NCBI GenBank assembly: GCA_014874485.1
Contig: JADBJK010000015.1
Location: forward strand, 1 to 48,181
Direction: 5' to 3'
DNA from: Chloroflexota bacterium
Lineage (GTDB): Bacteria; Chloroflexota; Anaerolineae; DTLA01
DNA: 48,181 nucleotides
Of the stretch, positions 40,289 through 48,181 are shown piece by piece. A model generated the notes under the pieces. The model worked only from the letters and a program-made list of their open reading frames with translations, had not been told where the DNA came from and ran no database searches. The translations under genes and the position numbers were made by a program. Position 1 is the stretch's first letter, and every line of letters begins with the position of its first letter.

Positions 40289-41749
40289 TTGTTCCGCCAA
40301 CTCAAGAGCCTCGTGGCGCAATCGGCAACGTATGGCCTGGGCGACCTGCTGACGAAGGCCATCGCCTTCCTGCTCATCCCCGTGTACACGCGCTACCTGT
40401 CGGTGGCCGACTACGGAATCCTGGGCGTGGCGAGCAGCCTGACCGCCGTGCTGGGGATTCTGTATCCCCTGGGCCTGAACGCTGCGGCCATGCGCTTCTA
40501 TTACGACGCGCCCGACGAGGTTTCGCGCCGCGACCTGCTGGGCACGATGGCCGTGGCGGTGCTCGCCATCGGGCTGGCGCTCACGCTGATTCTGGCGGCC
40601 ACGCCCCTCGGCCCGACCCTCTTCGGCCTGGCGGTGCGGGATATCCCGTTCTCACCGTACATCACGACGCTGCTGTGGACGGCGTGCTTCGCCAACGCTT
40701 CGGTGATCCCGCTGGTCATCTTCCGCGTGCAGGAGCGGCCGCGCCGCTATGTGGCCTACACCGTGGGCGGGTTCCTGCTGACCACGGCGGCCATCCTGTA
40801 CTTCGTGGTGGGGCGGCGCACGGGCGCTCTGGGCAACCTGCGGGGCGTGATGATCGCCTCGGGCATCATGATGCTGGCCTACGTGGCCACCACGTTCCGA
40901 CACGCGAACCTGACCTTCCAGCGGCGGTGGCTTGCCCAGGGCCTGGCCTATGGGCTGCCTGTGGTGCCGCATCTGCTGGCCCACTGGGCGCTGACCCTCT
41001 CGGACCGCAGCATTCTCAACCACCTGGTGCCGCTGGATCAGGTGGGGGTGTACACGCTGGCCTATCAGGTGAGCATCGCCCTGAGCCTCGTTACGCAGGC
41101 GCTCAACACCGCGTGGATGCCGTTCTTCTACCGCCTGGCGTCGGAGCCGGACGCGGAGCGGAAACTGGCCCGCTTCTTCACCTACTACCTGGGCATCGCG
41201 ACCTTTGTGGCGCTGGGCCTGGCGATGCTGGGCGGGGACATCATCCTCATCGTGGCCGCCCCCACCTTCCACAGTGCCGCGGGGTGGGTGCCGGTGATCA
41301 CCCTGGCCCATCTGGCGCAGGGGTTCTACTACCCCGCCGTCTTCGCCCTGTTCTACCGGCGCAAGACGGCCTATCTGCCGCTCATCACCGGCTCGGCGGC
41401 GGCGCTGAACATCGCCCTGAACCTGGCGCTGATCCCATCGTGGGGCATTGCGGCGGCGGCGTGGAGCAAGGTAGCGGCCTACGTAGTGCTGGCGGCCATC
41501 ACGTTCGCCGCGGGCCAGCGCGTGTATCGCATTCCCTGGGAGGGGCGGCGGGTTGCCCTGATGGTGGGGCTGGGCGCGGGGCTGTGGGCGGCGTCGGCGC
41601 TCCTGCTGGGGCCGCTGGCGCTGGGGGCGCGGGTGGCGGCGCGGCTGGCCCTGTTCGCCGCGTTCCCGCTGCTGCTGTGGGCAGCGCGGTTCCCGACGGG
41701 CGACGAGCGCGCCCACGTGATGCGCCTGCTGGCGGGCCGTCGGCGGTAG
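40289..41749 (+). CDS. Polysaccharide flippase (Wzx / MOP family)
   Basis: A 486-residue integral membrane protein with about 12-14 hydrophobic helices, starting FRQLKSLVAQSATYGLGDLL and TKAIAFLLIPVYTRYLSVAD, the standard opening of MATE/MOP polysaccharide transporters. It should flip lipid-linked glycan units across the membrane. The start codon is TTG at 40289, supported by GAGGAG at proper spacing and by the family N-terminus. It is last in the nonulosonate operon, 11 bases after the synthase, which suggests that the acid is built into an exported glycan. Confidence 0.9.
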   Translation: MFRQLKSLVAQSATYGLGDLLTKAIAFLLIPVYTRYLSVADYGILGVASSLTAVLGILYPLGLNAAAMRFYYDAPDEVSRRDLLGTMAVAVLAIGLALTLILAATPLGPTLFGLAVRDIPFSPYITTLLWTACFANASVIPLVIFRVQERPRRYVAYTVGGFLLTTAAILYFVVGRRTGALGNLRGVMIASGIMMLAYVATTFRHANLTFQRRWLAQGLAYGLPVVPHLLAHWALTLSDRSILNHLVPLDQVGVYTLAYQVSIALSLVTQALNTAWMPFFYRLASEPDAERKLARFFTYYLGIATFVALGLAMLGGDIILIVAAPTFHSAAGWVPVITLAHLAQGFYYPAVFALFYRRKTAYLPLITGSAAALNIALNLALIPSWGIAAAAWSKVAAYVVLAAITFAAGQRVYRIPWEGRRVALMVGLGAGLWAASALLLGPLALGARVAARLALFAAFPLLLWAARFPTGDERAHVMRLLAGRRR

Positions 41750-41918
41750 GGAGAAAATCTCGGTTCGCCTCTGCGCGCCGTGCTTATCACCGCAGAGACG
41801 CAGAGGACACAGAGGACACAGAAAATATCTCTCTACCACCTCTGCGCTCTCTGCGATCTCTGCGGTGCATTTTCCTGCGGTGAATTCTCCTGCGGTGAAT
41901 TCTCCGCAGGTCGCCAGC
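41750..41918. repeat. Inverted-repeat debris between convergent genes
   Basis: ACCGCAGAGACGCAGAG (41789-41805) pairs with CTCTGCGATCTCTGCGGT (41849-41866) as a long imperfect stem. Three short GCGGTGAATTCTCC-like direct repeats follow (41874-41905). Related CTCTGCG pieces occur at 12.2, 26.8 and 28.6 kb. No gene. The stem could act as a bidirectional barrier between the two convergent transcripts. Confidence 0.6.
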
Positions 41919-44900
41919 CTACGGCGAGAAGCGGCTGATGCCCCTGTCGGTGGCGAACCACACCGCGCCGCGCCCGTCGGCAACGATGGCGCGCACGTTG
42001 GCCGACGCCAGGCCGGAGTTGCGCGGCGTGTACACCTCCCAGGTGCGCCCGTCGTAGGCCGCCACGCCGCCCTCTATCACGATCCAAACCTTCCCGTGAA
42101 CCGTGTCCACCGCCCACAGGCGATTGGGGTTGTTCGCCGTTTGCAGGATGCGCGCGTAGTCATAGCCCACGGCTTCGGGCAGGTGGCGGTAGTTGAACCA
42201 GGACGTGCCCACGAGTCGGCGGATGGCCTGCCGCGCGCCGAACCAGCGCATCCCCTCGCCGCCCAACGCCAGCCCCCAAATCTCCTGCTCGGTGGGCGGC
42301 ATGGTCGGGTCGGTGTACGTCTCCCAGGTCTTCCCGTCGTACCGCGCGACGCCCGCGCTGGTGGCACACCACAGGACGCCGTCGCTGCCCACCGCCAGGG
42401 ACAGCACGCGCCCGCCCGGAAGCCCGTTGCTGCCGGGCGCGTAGGATGTCCAACTCTCCTTGCGGCGCACGCTGACCCCGTTCTCGCTGCCGACCCAGAG
42501 CGCGCCCGTCCCATCCCGTGCCAGCGACAGCGCGCGCCCCGCGGCCAGCCCGCCTTCGCCGGCCTTGAACTTCGTCCAGCGCTGGCCGTCGTACAGGGCC
42601 ACGCCGTCGTCCGCCGCGAACCAGATGCGCCCCTCCGCGTCGGCCAGGATGGCGTTGACGTTGGCGGGGGCCTGCTCGCGGGCGGTGAACGTGGTCCAGC
42701 GCCCGGCCTCGTACCGTGCGGGCGGGCTGCCCGCGAACCCGGCCCACAGCGCGCCATCCGGCGCAATCGCCAGGGCCCGGACGCGGTTGGACGGCGGGGC
42801 GTTGCCCGTCGTGGAGCGCCGCGTCCACATCTGCCCGTCAAAGTCGGCCAGGCCGGTGTCCAGGATGGCCCAGATTCTGCCGCCTGCGGCCAGGATGGGC
42901 CAGCGCTTGCTCCGGAGCACAGGCTGCTTCCACAGGGCCGCGTACTGCACCGCCGCGTCGCGCACCGCCCCCACGCGGCTCCACCGGCCGTCATACCGGT
43001 AGATGCCCTGGGGCGACGTGGCCCACACCGTGCCGTCCGCCGTCTGCGCCAGGGCCGTGGCCCCGCCGGGCGCGCCACTGTCTGCCGCGTAGGCCATCCA
43101 CGCGCCGTTCTGGAATCGCGCCACGCCCGTATCGGTTGCGGCCAGCACCGTGCTGTCGGTCAGCACGAGGAGCGCGTTCACCATGCCGGGCGGCAGGCCG
43201 GAGTTCTGGGCCGTGTAGGTGAGGACCCCCTGGTCCGACAGGGCGGTTACGCCAAGCCAGGACGCCACCCAGCGCCGCCCCTCCGGGTCCAGGGCGATGT
43301 CGGTGATGGGCTGGCCCTGAATGCGAAACGCGACCTGAGGGATGGCGTTGCCCCAGACCGCGTACACGACGCCGTCGCCGGTGCCGGCCCACACCGCGCC
43401 ATCCGGGCCGACGGCGACCGCGCGGAAGTCGCCCTGCGGGACGTCCGGCTCGCCGATGCGCAGGGTGATCCAGTTCGGCGCGGCATAGCGGCTCACCCCG
43501 CCCGCCGTCGCGGCCCACACGTCGCCGTTGGCCGCAAGCGCCAGGTCGTACACCTGGTTGCCGCGAAGCCCGTCCTGCGGCGCGAGGAACTGCTGGAACG
43601 CACCGCCGTCCGCGCTCCACCGGACGATGCCTCCGGTCGTCGCTGCCCACACGTAGCGGCCGTCGGACGCGAGCGCGCGCACCTCATCGCCGCTGGCGAA
43701 GGTCGTCCACGCCGCCAGGTTTGCCGCCGGCGTCCCTGTGGGCAGTGGGGTTACGGTCGGCTCCGGCGTCGGCTCGGCGGGCACGTCGTGGATCACGTAC
43801 ACGGTGGCCTGCCGCGAACTGCAGGCGAACACCCGCTGCCGCTCGGCGTCTGTGGCCAACAGATACGACGCCCCGCCCGTGGCCACCTGCGACAGGACCT
43901 CGCCCGTGCGCCCGTCCACGATGGCCACCGTGCCGTCCAGCAGCGCGGCGTACACCCTGCCGCGCGATTCGTCCAGCGCCAGCGCCGCCAGCCCGGCCTG
44001 GAGCGGCACGGTGTCGGACATGCGGCTCTGGCTGTCCAGCAGCATCAGGCGATTGTCGCCATAGGCCCCCGCGAAGGTCTTGCCCCTGGTCCTGTCGCCC
44101 ACGACGGTGAACGGCGCGTACCCCTCGGCGATGTCCGCGCCCGTGGACAGTTCGCCGTAGGGGTACACCTGCTGGGTCTGCAAGTCCACCAGCGCGACCC
44201 GCACGGGCTGGCTTCCGTAGGCGAGGACTACCACGCCCCGAGCCGCGTCGGCCACGGCGGCCATTGGGTCGCCCGCACGGGCCGCCAGCGCCACTTGAAC
44301 CCGCTGCTCTTCCAGTGAGCGGCCATCCAGCAGCGAGAGCGCCAGCGTGCCCGGGCTGCTCGGCGACTGCCACACGGCGAGGAGCGCGCCCGCGTTCTCA
44401 TCCACGTCCAGGGCGACCAGTTTCCCGCCGCGCAAGGTCTTCAGCAGGCGGTGGGTCGCGCCGTCCAGGACCTGCACCGAGGACGGCGGCCCCGAAAGTC
44501 CCGCGTAAACCTGGTTCAGGCGACTGTTGACGCCGATCAGCGGCGCGCCTGCCGACTCCAGCACCCTGCCGGCGGTTCGGCTTCCGGGCACAGCCGCGTA
44601 CAGGCCATCGGCGCACGACACCCACACCTCGCCGGTGGCGGAATTCACGGCGAGGGCAACAGGACGCGGGCCTGAGGCGATGGCGCGCGCGGCCTGCTCC
44701 CGATTCGGCGAGAAGGCGTACACCGTCGCCCCGACGGAATCCGCCAGGTACACCTGGCCGTCGGTCGGGTGCGCGGCGGCAGCAGAGGGTACCAGCGCGT
44801 GCGGAATCAGGTCCTGGCTGCGGGTGTTCAGGTCTATCACGGCCACTGCGCCCTCCGCCGGCAGGGACACGAACAGCCGATCTTGCTCCGGGTCCAGGAC

Positions 44901-46160
44901 CATCGCCTCAGCCCTGGAGGGCAGCGTCCAGCGCAGGAACTCGGCCCCGTCGGGAGCGAGCGCCAGGACGAGCCTCTCGCCGGGGATGACAACGTAGGAC
45001 ACGCCGCTGGACGGGTGGATGATGGCGGGCCCTGGCGGTCCCGGCAGGTCCAGCGCGGTTATCCGCCCGCGGTCCACCAGAGCGGCCTGCTCCCCTCCGG
45101 CCTGTGCGACGACGAGTCGGCGGGCCGCGGCCTGCGGTTGCAGGAAATGCGCGGACGGGAACAGGTCCAGCGACGTGAGACCGGCGGGCCTGCGCGTATC
45201 CACAACAAGCAGCCGCCCCTGGCTCCAGTCGGTGATGTACAAGGTGTTCAGGCCCGGGTCCAGCGCCATCTCCGCCGGTTCGCCGCCCAGGTCATACGTG
45301 CCTTCAACCCCGGAATCGGGCGCATAGACCGTCATGGACGCCGCGTACTGGTGCAGGATGAACAGGCGATGGGTGCGCTCGTCCACGGCGAAGGCGCTGG
45401 GCGCGGCGGGCAACGGCACCACATCCACCCTGCCGGTGCGCGCGTCCAACACCGAGAGCGCGTTGGCAACCTCCTGCCCCTGGGCGTCGGTCGCGCCGGA
45501 CAAATACACCTTGCCCGTGTCTGGGTCGGCGGCCATGAGGGGGTGCGAGCCTCCGGCGCGAACCTGCACCATCAGCCCCGTGCTCACGTTGACGGCGGCT
45601 ACCCTGCCGGAAGCCAGCGACACAACCGCGAGGTTGTACGACGGCACGAACACCGTCCGCCAGGGCGGGGCAGCGAGGGTTACGTTGCGGCCGATGACGC
45701 CCGTCCCGCCGTCCAGGACGTACAACGCGGCGGGACCGCTTCCGCCCGCGCCCCCAAGAAGCACGCGCTGCGATTCGGAATCCAGCCCCAGGATGCGGCT
45801 GCCGCGGGGCACGGGCACGCGGGTTACGCGCAGGGTGCGCGTGTCCACGATGTCCACTTCCTCGGCGCACAGCACGTAGAGGCGGTGGTGCCTGGCGTCC
45901 AGCGCCATGTCCGTGGGGTTGACGCCGATGCCCTGGCGCAGCGGGATGACCCCGGCGAGGATGGGGCCGACGGGCGCGGGGGTGGGGCTGACCTGGGGCT
46001 GGGGCGTGCGGGGCGTGCGCTGGGCGGCTCCGGGGGTGCCGGTGCCCACGTTCGCCTGGCACGCGCCCAGAAGCAGCGCACTCGCCACGATGGCCAGCGC
46101 CACCCGCGCCATCCATGCGTGCCCTATTGGTCTTCGGCGGTGCAACAGGGGCGACCTCAT
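41919..46160 (-). CDS. Giant beta-propeller lipoprotein
   Basis: A 1413-residue surface lipoprotein, the largest gene in the window. The ATG at 46160 follows a perfect AGGAGG at 6 bases. The signal ends in the lipobox LLLGAC (near residue 37), followed by a Thr/Pro-rich linker (TPRTPQPQVSPTPAPVG). Residues of about 90-800 are YVTN-type propeller blades (DMALDARHHRLYVLCAEEVD, AVNSATGEVWVSCADGLY). After a second Pro/Thr linker, about 825-1413 are two-component-regulator-type propeller repeats (VYDLALAANGDVWAATAGGV, FRAVAVGPDGAVWAGTGDGV). No enzyme or kinase domain is present. It is probably an extracellular binding scaffold; the ligand is unknown. Confidence 0.85.
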   Translation of the reverse strand: MRSPLLHRRRPIGHAWMARVALAIVASALLLGACQANVGTGTPGAAQRTPRTPQPQVSPTPAPVGPILAGVIPLRQGIGVNPTDMALDARHHRLYVLCAEEVDIVDTRTLRVTRVPVPRGSRILGLDSESQRVLLGGAGGSGPAALYVLDGGTGVIGRNVTLAAPPWRTVFVPSYNLAVVSLASGRVAAVNVSTGLMVQVRAGGSHPLMAADPDTGKVYLSGATDAQGQEVANALSVLDARTGRVDVVPLPAAPSAFAVDERTHRLFILHQYAASMTVYAPDSGVEGTYDLGGEPAEMALDPGLNTLYITDWSQGRLLVVDTRRPAGLTSLDLFPSAHFLQPQAAARRLVVAQAGGEQAALVDRGRITALDLPGPPGPAIIHPSSGVSYVVIPGERLVLALAPDGAEFLRWTLPSRAEAMVLDPEQDRLFVSLPAEGAVAVIDLNTRSQDLIPHALVPSAAAAHPTDGQVYLADSVGATVYAFSPNREQAARAIASGPRPVALAVNSATGEVWVSCADGLYAAVPGSRTAGRVLESAGAPLIGVNSRLNQVYAGLSGPPSSVQVLDGATHRLLKTLRGGKLVALDVDENAGALLAVWQSPSSPGTLALSLLDGRSLEEQRVQVALAARAGDPMAAVADAARGVVVLAYGSQPVRVALVDLQTQQVYPYGELSTGADIAEGYAPFTVVGDRTRGKTFAGAYGDNRLMLLDSQSRMSDTVPLQAGLAALALDESRGRVYAALLDGTVAIVDGRTGEVLSQVATGGASYLLATDAERQRVFACSSRQATVYVIHDVPAEPTPEPTVTPLPTGTPAANLAAWTTFASGDEVRALASDGRYVWAATTGGIVRWSADGGAFQQFLAPQDGLRGNQVYDLALAANGDVWAATAGGVSRYAAPNWITLRIGEPDVPQGDFRAVAVGPDGAVWAGTGDGVVYAVWGNAIPQVAFRIQGQPITDIALDPEGRRWVASWLGVTALSDQGVLTYTAQNSGLPPGMVNALLVLTDSTVLAATDTGVARFQNGAWMAYAADSGAPGGATALAQTADGTVWATSPQGIYRYDGRWSRVGAVRDAAVQYAALWKQPVLRSKRWPILAAGGRIWAILDTGLADFDGQMWTRRSTTGNAPPSNRVRALAIAPDGALWAGFAGSPPARYEAGRWTTFTAREQAPANVNAILADAEGRIWFAADDGVALYDGQRWTKFKAGEGGLAAGRALSLARDGTGALWVGSENGVSVRRKESWTSYAPGSNGLPGGRVLSLAVGSDGVLWCATSAGVARYDGKTWETYTDPTMPPTEQEIWGLALGGEGMRWFGARQAIRRLVGTSWFNYRHLPEAVGYDYARILQTANNPNRLWAVDTVHGKVWIVIEGGVAAYDGRTWEVYTPRNSGLASANVRAIVADGRGAVWFATDRGISRFSP

Positions 46161-46239
46161 CCGCTGCCTCCTGCGCCATTGTAGCATAGGTTGCCGCGAC
46201 AGGGTAAACGAGTTTTCTACCACGGGGATTCTTGTAGGG

Positions 46240-46324
46240 TGTCATTGCGAGGGCGTGCAGTGCCCGTAGGGACAATTCATGAATTGTCCCGTCAACCGAG
46301 AGGCTTCGCTTCGCTCGCAATGAC
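46240..46324. repeat. TGTCAT element carrying a nested P2 palindrome
   Basis: Outer ends TGTCATTGCGAGGGCG (46240) and CGCTCGCAATGACG (to 46324) are those of the window-wide element. Its interior is interrupted at about 46266-46293 by a P2-type palindrome. This looks like one repeat inserted inside another, in the asnS upstream region. Confidence 0.75.
46269..46290. repeat. 22-bp P2 palindrome, compensated variant
   Basis: GGGACAATTCA and its complement. Relative to the copies near 30 kb, one G-C pair of the arm has become A-T on both sides, keeping perfect symmetry. Confidence 0.85.
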
Positions 46325-46333
46325 GTGGGAAGG

Positions 46334-46368
46334 CACGTGCGACGCACCTCGGAGGTGCGTCGCACGTG
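46334..46368. repeat. 35-bp hairpin repeat (family P1), copy 3
   Basis: Perfect inverted repeat, arms CACGTGCGACGCACCTC and complement around a single G, 29 bases upstream of the asnS -35 box. Confidence 0.85.
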
Positions 46369-46396
46369 GATTTTCTCCGCGGTCAAGTAAACGAGT

Positions 46397-46425
46397 ATGA
46401 CAGATTCCCCGCGCCGTGATATAAT
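46397..46425 (+). promoter_or_regulatory. Promoter of asnS
   Basis: ATGACA (46397-46402), 17-base spacer, TATAAT (46420-46425), about 40 bases before the ATG. Confidence 0.75.
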
Positions 46426-46465
46426 CCCCTCTGACCAACAGATGGCAACCCGCGGGGAGGTTCCG

Positions 46466-47764
46466 ATGCAAGAAGATCAGACCTACATCCAGGACATCGC
46501 CCAGCACGAGGGGGAGGAAGTAACGCTCAAGGGGTGGCTTTTCCGCAGCACCGACAAGGGGAAACTCCAGTTCCTCATGCTGCGGGATGGGACGGGGTTC
46601 ATCCAGTGCGTCGTCTTCCAGAAGGCCGTCTCGCCCGAGACCTTTGAAGCCGCGCGGCGCGTTACCCAGGAGTCGTCGCTCATCGTGCGCGGCAAGGTGC
46701 GCAAGGAGCCGCGCGCTCCGGGCGGCTACGAGGTGGACGCCTCGGAAGTGCAGATTGTGCAACTGGCGCAGGACTACCCCATCACGCCCAAGGAGCACGG
46801 CGTGGACTTCCTGATGGACAGGCGGCACCTGTGGCTGCGGTCGCAATCGCAGTGGGCCGTCATGCGCGTGCGCGCCACCGTCATCCGCGCCATCCGCGAC
46901 TGGCTGGACAGCCACGGCTTCCTGAACCTGGACACGCCCATCCTGACGCCCACATCGTGCGAGGATACGACGACCCTGTTCGCCACCGACTACTTCGGCG
47001 AGCCGGCGTACCTGACCCAGAGCGGGCAACTGTACAACGAAGCCCACATCATGGCCTTCGGCAAGGTGTACTGCTTCGGGCCGACCTTCCGCGCCGAGAA
47101 GTCCAAGACACGCCGCCACCTGATGGAGTTCTGGATGGTGGAGCCGGAGATGGCCTATGCCGACCTGGACGACTGCATGAAGGTGGAGGAGGAGTTCGTC
47201 TCGTACATCGTCCAGACGACCCTGCGCGAGCGCGCCTACGAGTTGTCGCTGTTGGGCCGCGACACGACGCTCCTACAGAACGTTACGCCTCCCTTCCCGC
47301 GCATCTCCTACGATGACGCCGTGAAACTGCTGAACGAGAAGGGCGTCCCGATTACCTGGGGCGAGGACTTTGGCGCGCCCCACGAGACCACCATCGCCGA
47401 GAGTTTTGACAAGCCGGTGTTCGTGCACCACTATCCGGCCCAGTGCAAAGCCTTCTACATGGAGGTAGAGCCCGACCGTCCGGAACTGTCCAAGTCGGTG
47501 GACCTGCTGGCCCCGGAGGGATACGGCGAGATCATCGGCGGGGGCGAGCGCACCGCCAGCCTGGAACTGCTGGAGCGCCGCATTGAGGAGCACAAACTCA
47601 AGCGCGAGGCGTATGAGTGGTACCTGGACCTGCGGCGCTACGGCTCCGTGCCCCATGCGGGGTTCGGGCTGGGGCTGGAGCGCACGGTGGCGTGGATCTG
47701 CGGCCTGTCGCACATTCGGGAGACCATCCCGTTCCCGCGCATGCTCACGCGGCTGTACCCGTAG
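46466..47764 (+). CDS. asnS: Asparaginyl-tRNA synthetase
   Basis: A 432-residue class IIb synthetase that charges tRNA-Asn. An OB-fold anticodon domain leads ([20 protein letters not shown]). The catalytic core carries [20 protein letters not shown], the AsnRS form of motif 2, and [20 protein letters not shown] as motif 3. [13 protein letters not shown] favours AsnRS over AspRS. The ATG at 46466 has GGGGAGG at proper spacing; upstream in-frame ATGs lie inside or before the promoter. It is a single gene with its own promoter. Confidence 0.96.
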   Translation: MQEDQTYIQDIAQHEGEEVTLKGWLFRSTDKGKLQFLMLRDGTGFIQCVVFQKAVSPETFEAARRVTQESSLIVRGKVRKEPRAPGGYEVDASEVQIVQLAQDYPITPKEHGVDFLMDRRHLWLRSQSQWAVMRVRATVIRAIRDWLDSHGFLNLDTPILTPTSCEDTTTLFATDYFGEPAYLTQSGQLYNEAHIMAFGKVYCFGPTFRAEKSKTRRHLMEFWMVEPEMAYADLDDCMKVEEEFVSYIVQTTLRERAYELSLLGRDTTLLQNVTPPFPRISYDDAVKLLNEKGVPITWGEDFGAPHETTIAESFDKPVFVHHYPAQCKAFYMEVEPDRPELSKSVDLLAPEGYGEIIGGGERTASLELLERRIEEHKLKREAYEWYLDLRRYGSVPHAGFGLGLERTVAWICGLSHIRETIPFPRMLTRLYP

Positions 47765-47820
47765 GCGGGGCCGCGCGGGCCCTGCGCCCTCGCCTGCCGG
47801 GAGAGGGCTGGGGTGAGGGC

Positions 47821-48181
47821 GGGCGCACGGCGGCGCGGGGGTTTAGCCCCGCGCTGAGAGGGCAAAGCCCTGCGGGCTACCCCAGCCCCGAAGGGGCTTG
47901 GCGCTTTTAGCCCGGTGCTTCAGCGCCGGGCGGCGGGCGGGGCGTTTGGATCACGAACGCCGCGAAAGGGCGCGAAAGGCACGAAAGGGTCGGTCGGGCG
48001 CACGGCGGCGCGGGGCTAAACCCCCGTGCTGAGAGGGCAAAGCCCTGCGGGCTACCCCAGCCCCGAAGGGGCTTGGCGCTTTCAGCCCGGTGCTTCAGCG
48101 CCGGGCGGCGGGCGGGGCGTTTGGATCACGAACGCCGCGAAAGGGCGCGAAAGGCACGAAAGGGTCGGGCGGGCGCACGGC
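47821..48181. repeat. 175-bp tandem repeat running off the window end
   Basis: GGGCGCACGGCGGCGCGGGG begins at 47821 and 47996, and the next unit starts at 48171, giving an exact 175-base period. Each unit holds hairpins (CAAAGCCCTGCGGGCT, CCCCGAAGGGG, GCCCGGTGCTTCAGCGCCGGGC) and a CGAACGCCGCGAAAGG tract, the inverse of a module at 21.3-21.7 kb. Bases 47765-47820 hold a further CCTGCCGGGAGAGGG module. No gene. Confidence 0.9.

Noticed and set aside
40237-41883. A 548-residue plus-strand frame overlapping the flippase
   Set aside because: It is a +1-frame shadow of the flippase; Gly/Arg/Ala-rich composition and no membrane pattern.
41865-44318. An 817-residue plus-strand frame opposite the propeller gene
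   Set aside because: Same shadow effect; Arg/His/Gly/Pro-rich with no domain, and the minus-strand gene has a signal peptide, lipobox and perfect ribosome site.

Overview
The window is GC-rich bacterial chromosome. Its character suggests an anaerobic member of the Chloroflexota, probably Anaerolineae-like. The reasons are: exported proteins with Thr/Pro linkers of the TPTPTP kind; intergenic regions full of short palindromic and TGTCAT-ended repeats; an archaeal-style isoprenoid gene set; and sulfide-oriented Fe-S genes. This placement is inference from gene content, since there is no rRNA in the window. Strong Shine-Dalgarno sequences and consensus -35/-10 promoters (TTGACG or TTGACA, 17 bp, TAnnnT) set most gene starts.

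Left part (0.35-9.6 kb, minus strand): mfd, pth, a signal-peptide/linker/membrane-anchor protein, a zinc-ribbon membrane protein and the site-2 protease rseP. Upstream of these is a tight three-gene operon of aconitase-X large subunit, aconitase-X small subunit and isopentenyl phosphate kinase. It reads as the phosphomevalonate dehydratase plus kinase part of the archaeal mevalonate route.

9.9-21 kb: a trpD-like gene, an aldo/keto reductase with ferredoxin clusters and an exported molybdopterin oxidoreductase (plus strand). Next is a minus-strand Fe-S/sulfur-transfer operon: an IscS-like protein that has lost its PLP lysine, an IscU-DUF59 fusion, TusA and DsrE2. Its promoter carries a perfect inverted-repeat operator. 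After a block of 74-bp tandem repeats come a MecA-type penicillin-binding lipoprotein, a stand-alone SAF domain, an Mrr-type nuclease with a zinc finger, and a diaminopentanoate-dehydrogenase-like gene.

21-31.5 kb: a 0.8 kb modular repeat field, a dynamin-like GTPase, and a YgbA-type Cys protein. Then comes a more A+T-rich island with a putative restriction-modification system: DNA methyltransferase, a degenerate LAGLIDADG-fold protein and a PD-(D/E)xK nuclease. mutL follows. Next is a rearranged stretch in which a REP-associated transposase sits between identical palindromes, with decayed copies of the 5' end of the lpd-like gene around it.

31.5-48 kb: the pyrimidine operon mazG-pyrFE(fused)-pyrD-pyrK (minus) and a tRNA-Gly(CCC) transcribed divergently. 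A nonulosonic (sialic-like) acid cluster follows: methyltransferase, a CMP-sugar synthetase/PseG-like fusion, NeuB/PseI-type synthase and a Wzx-type flippase. The window ends with a giant beta-propeller lipoprotein, asnS, and 175-bp tandem repeats running off the end. Functions are assigned from recognisable motifs only; no database search was possible.
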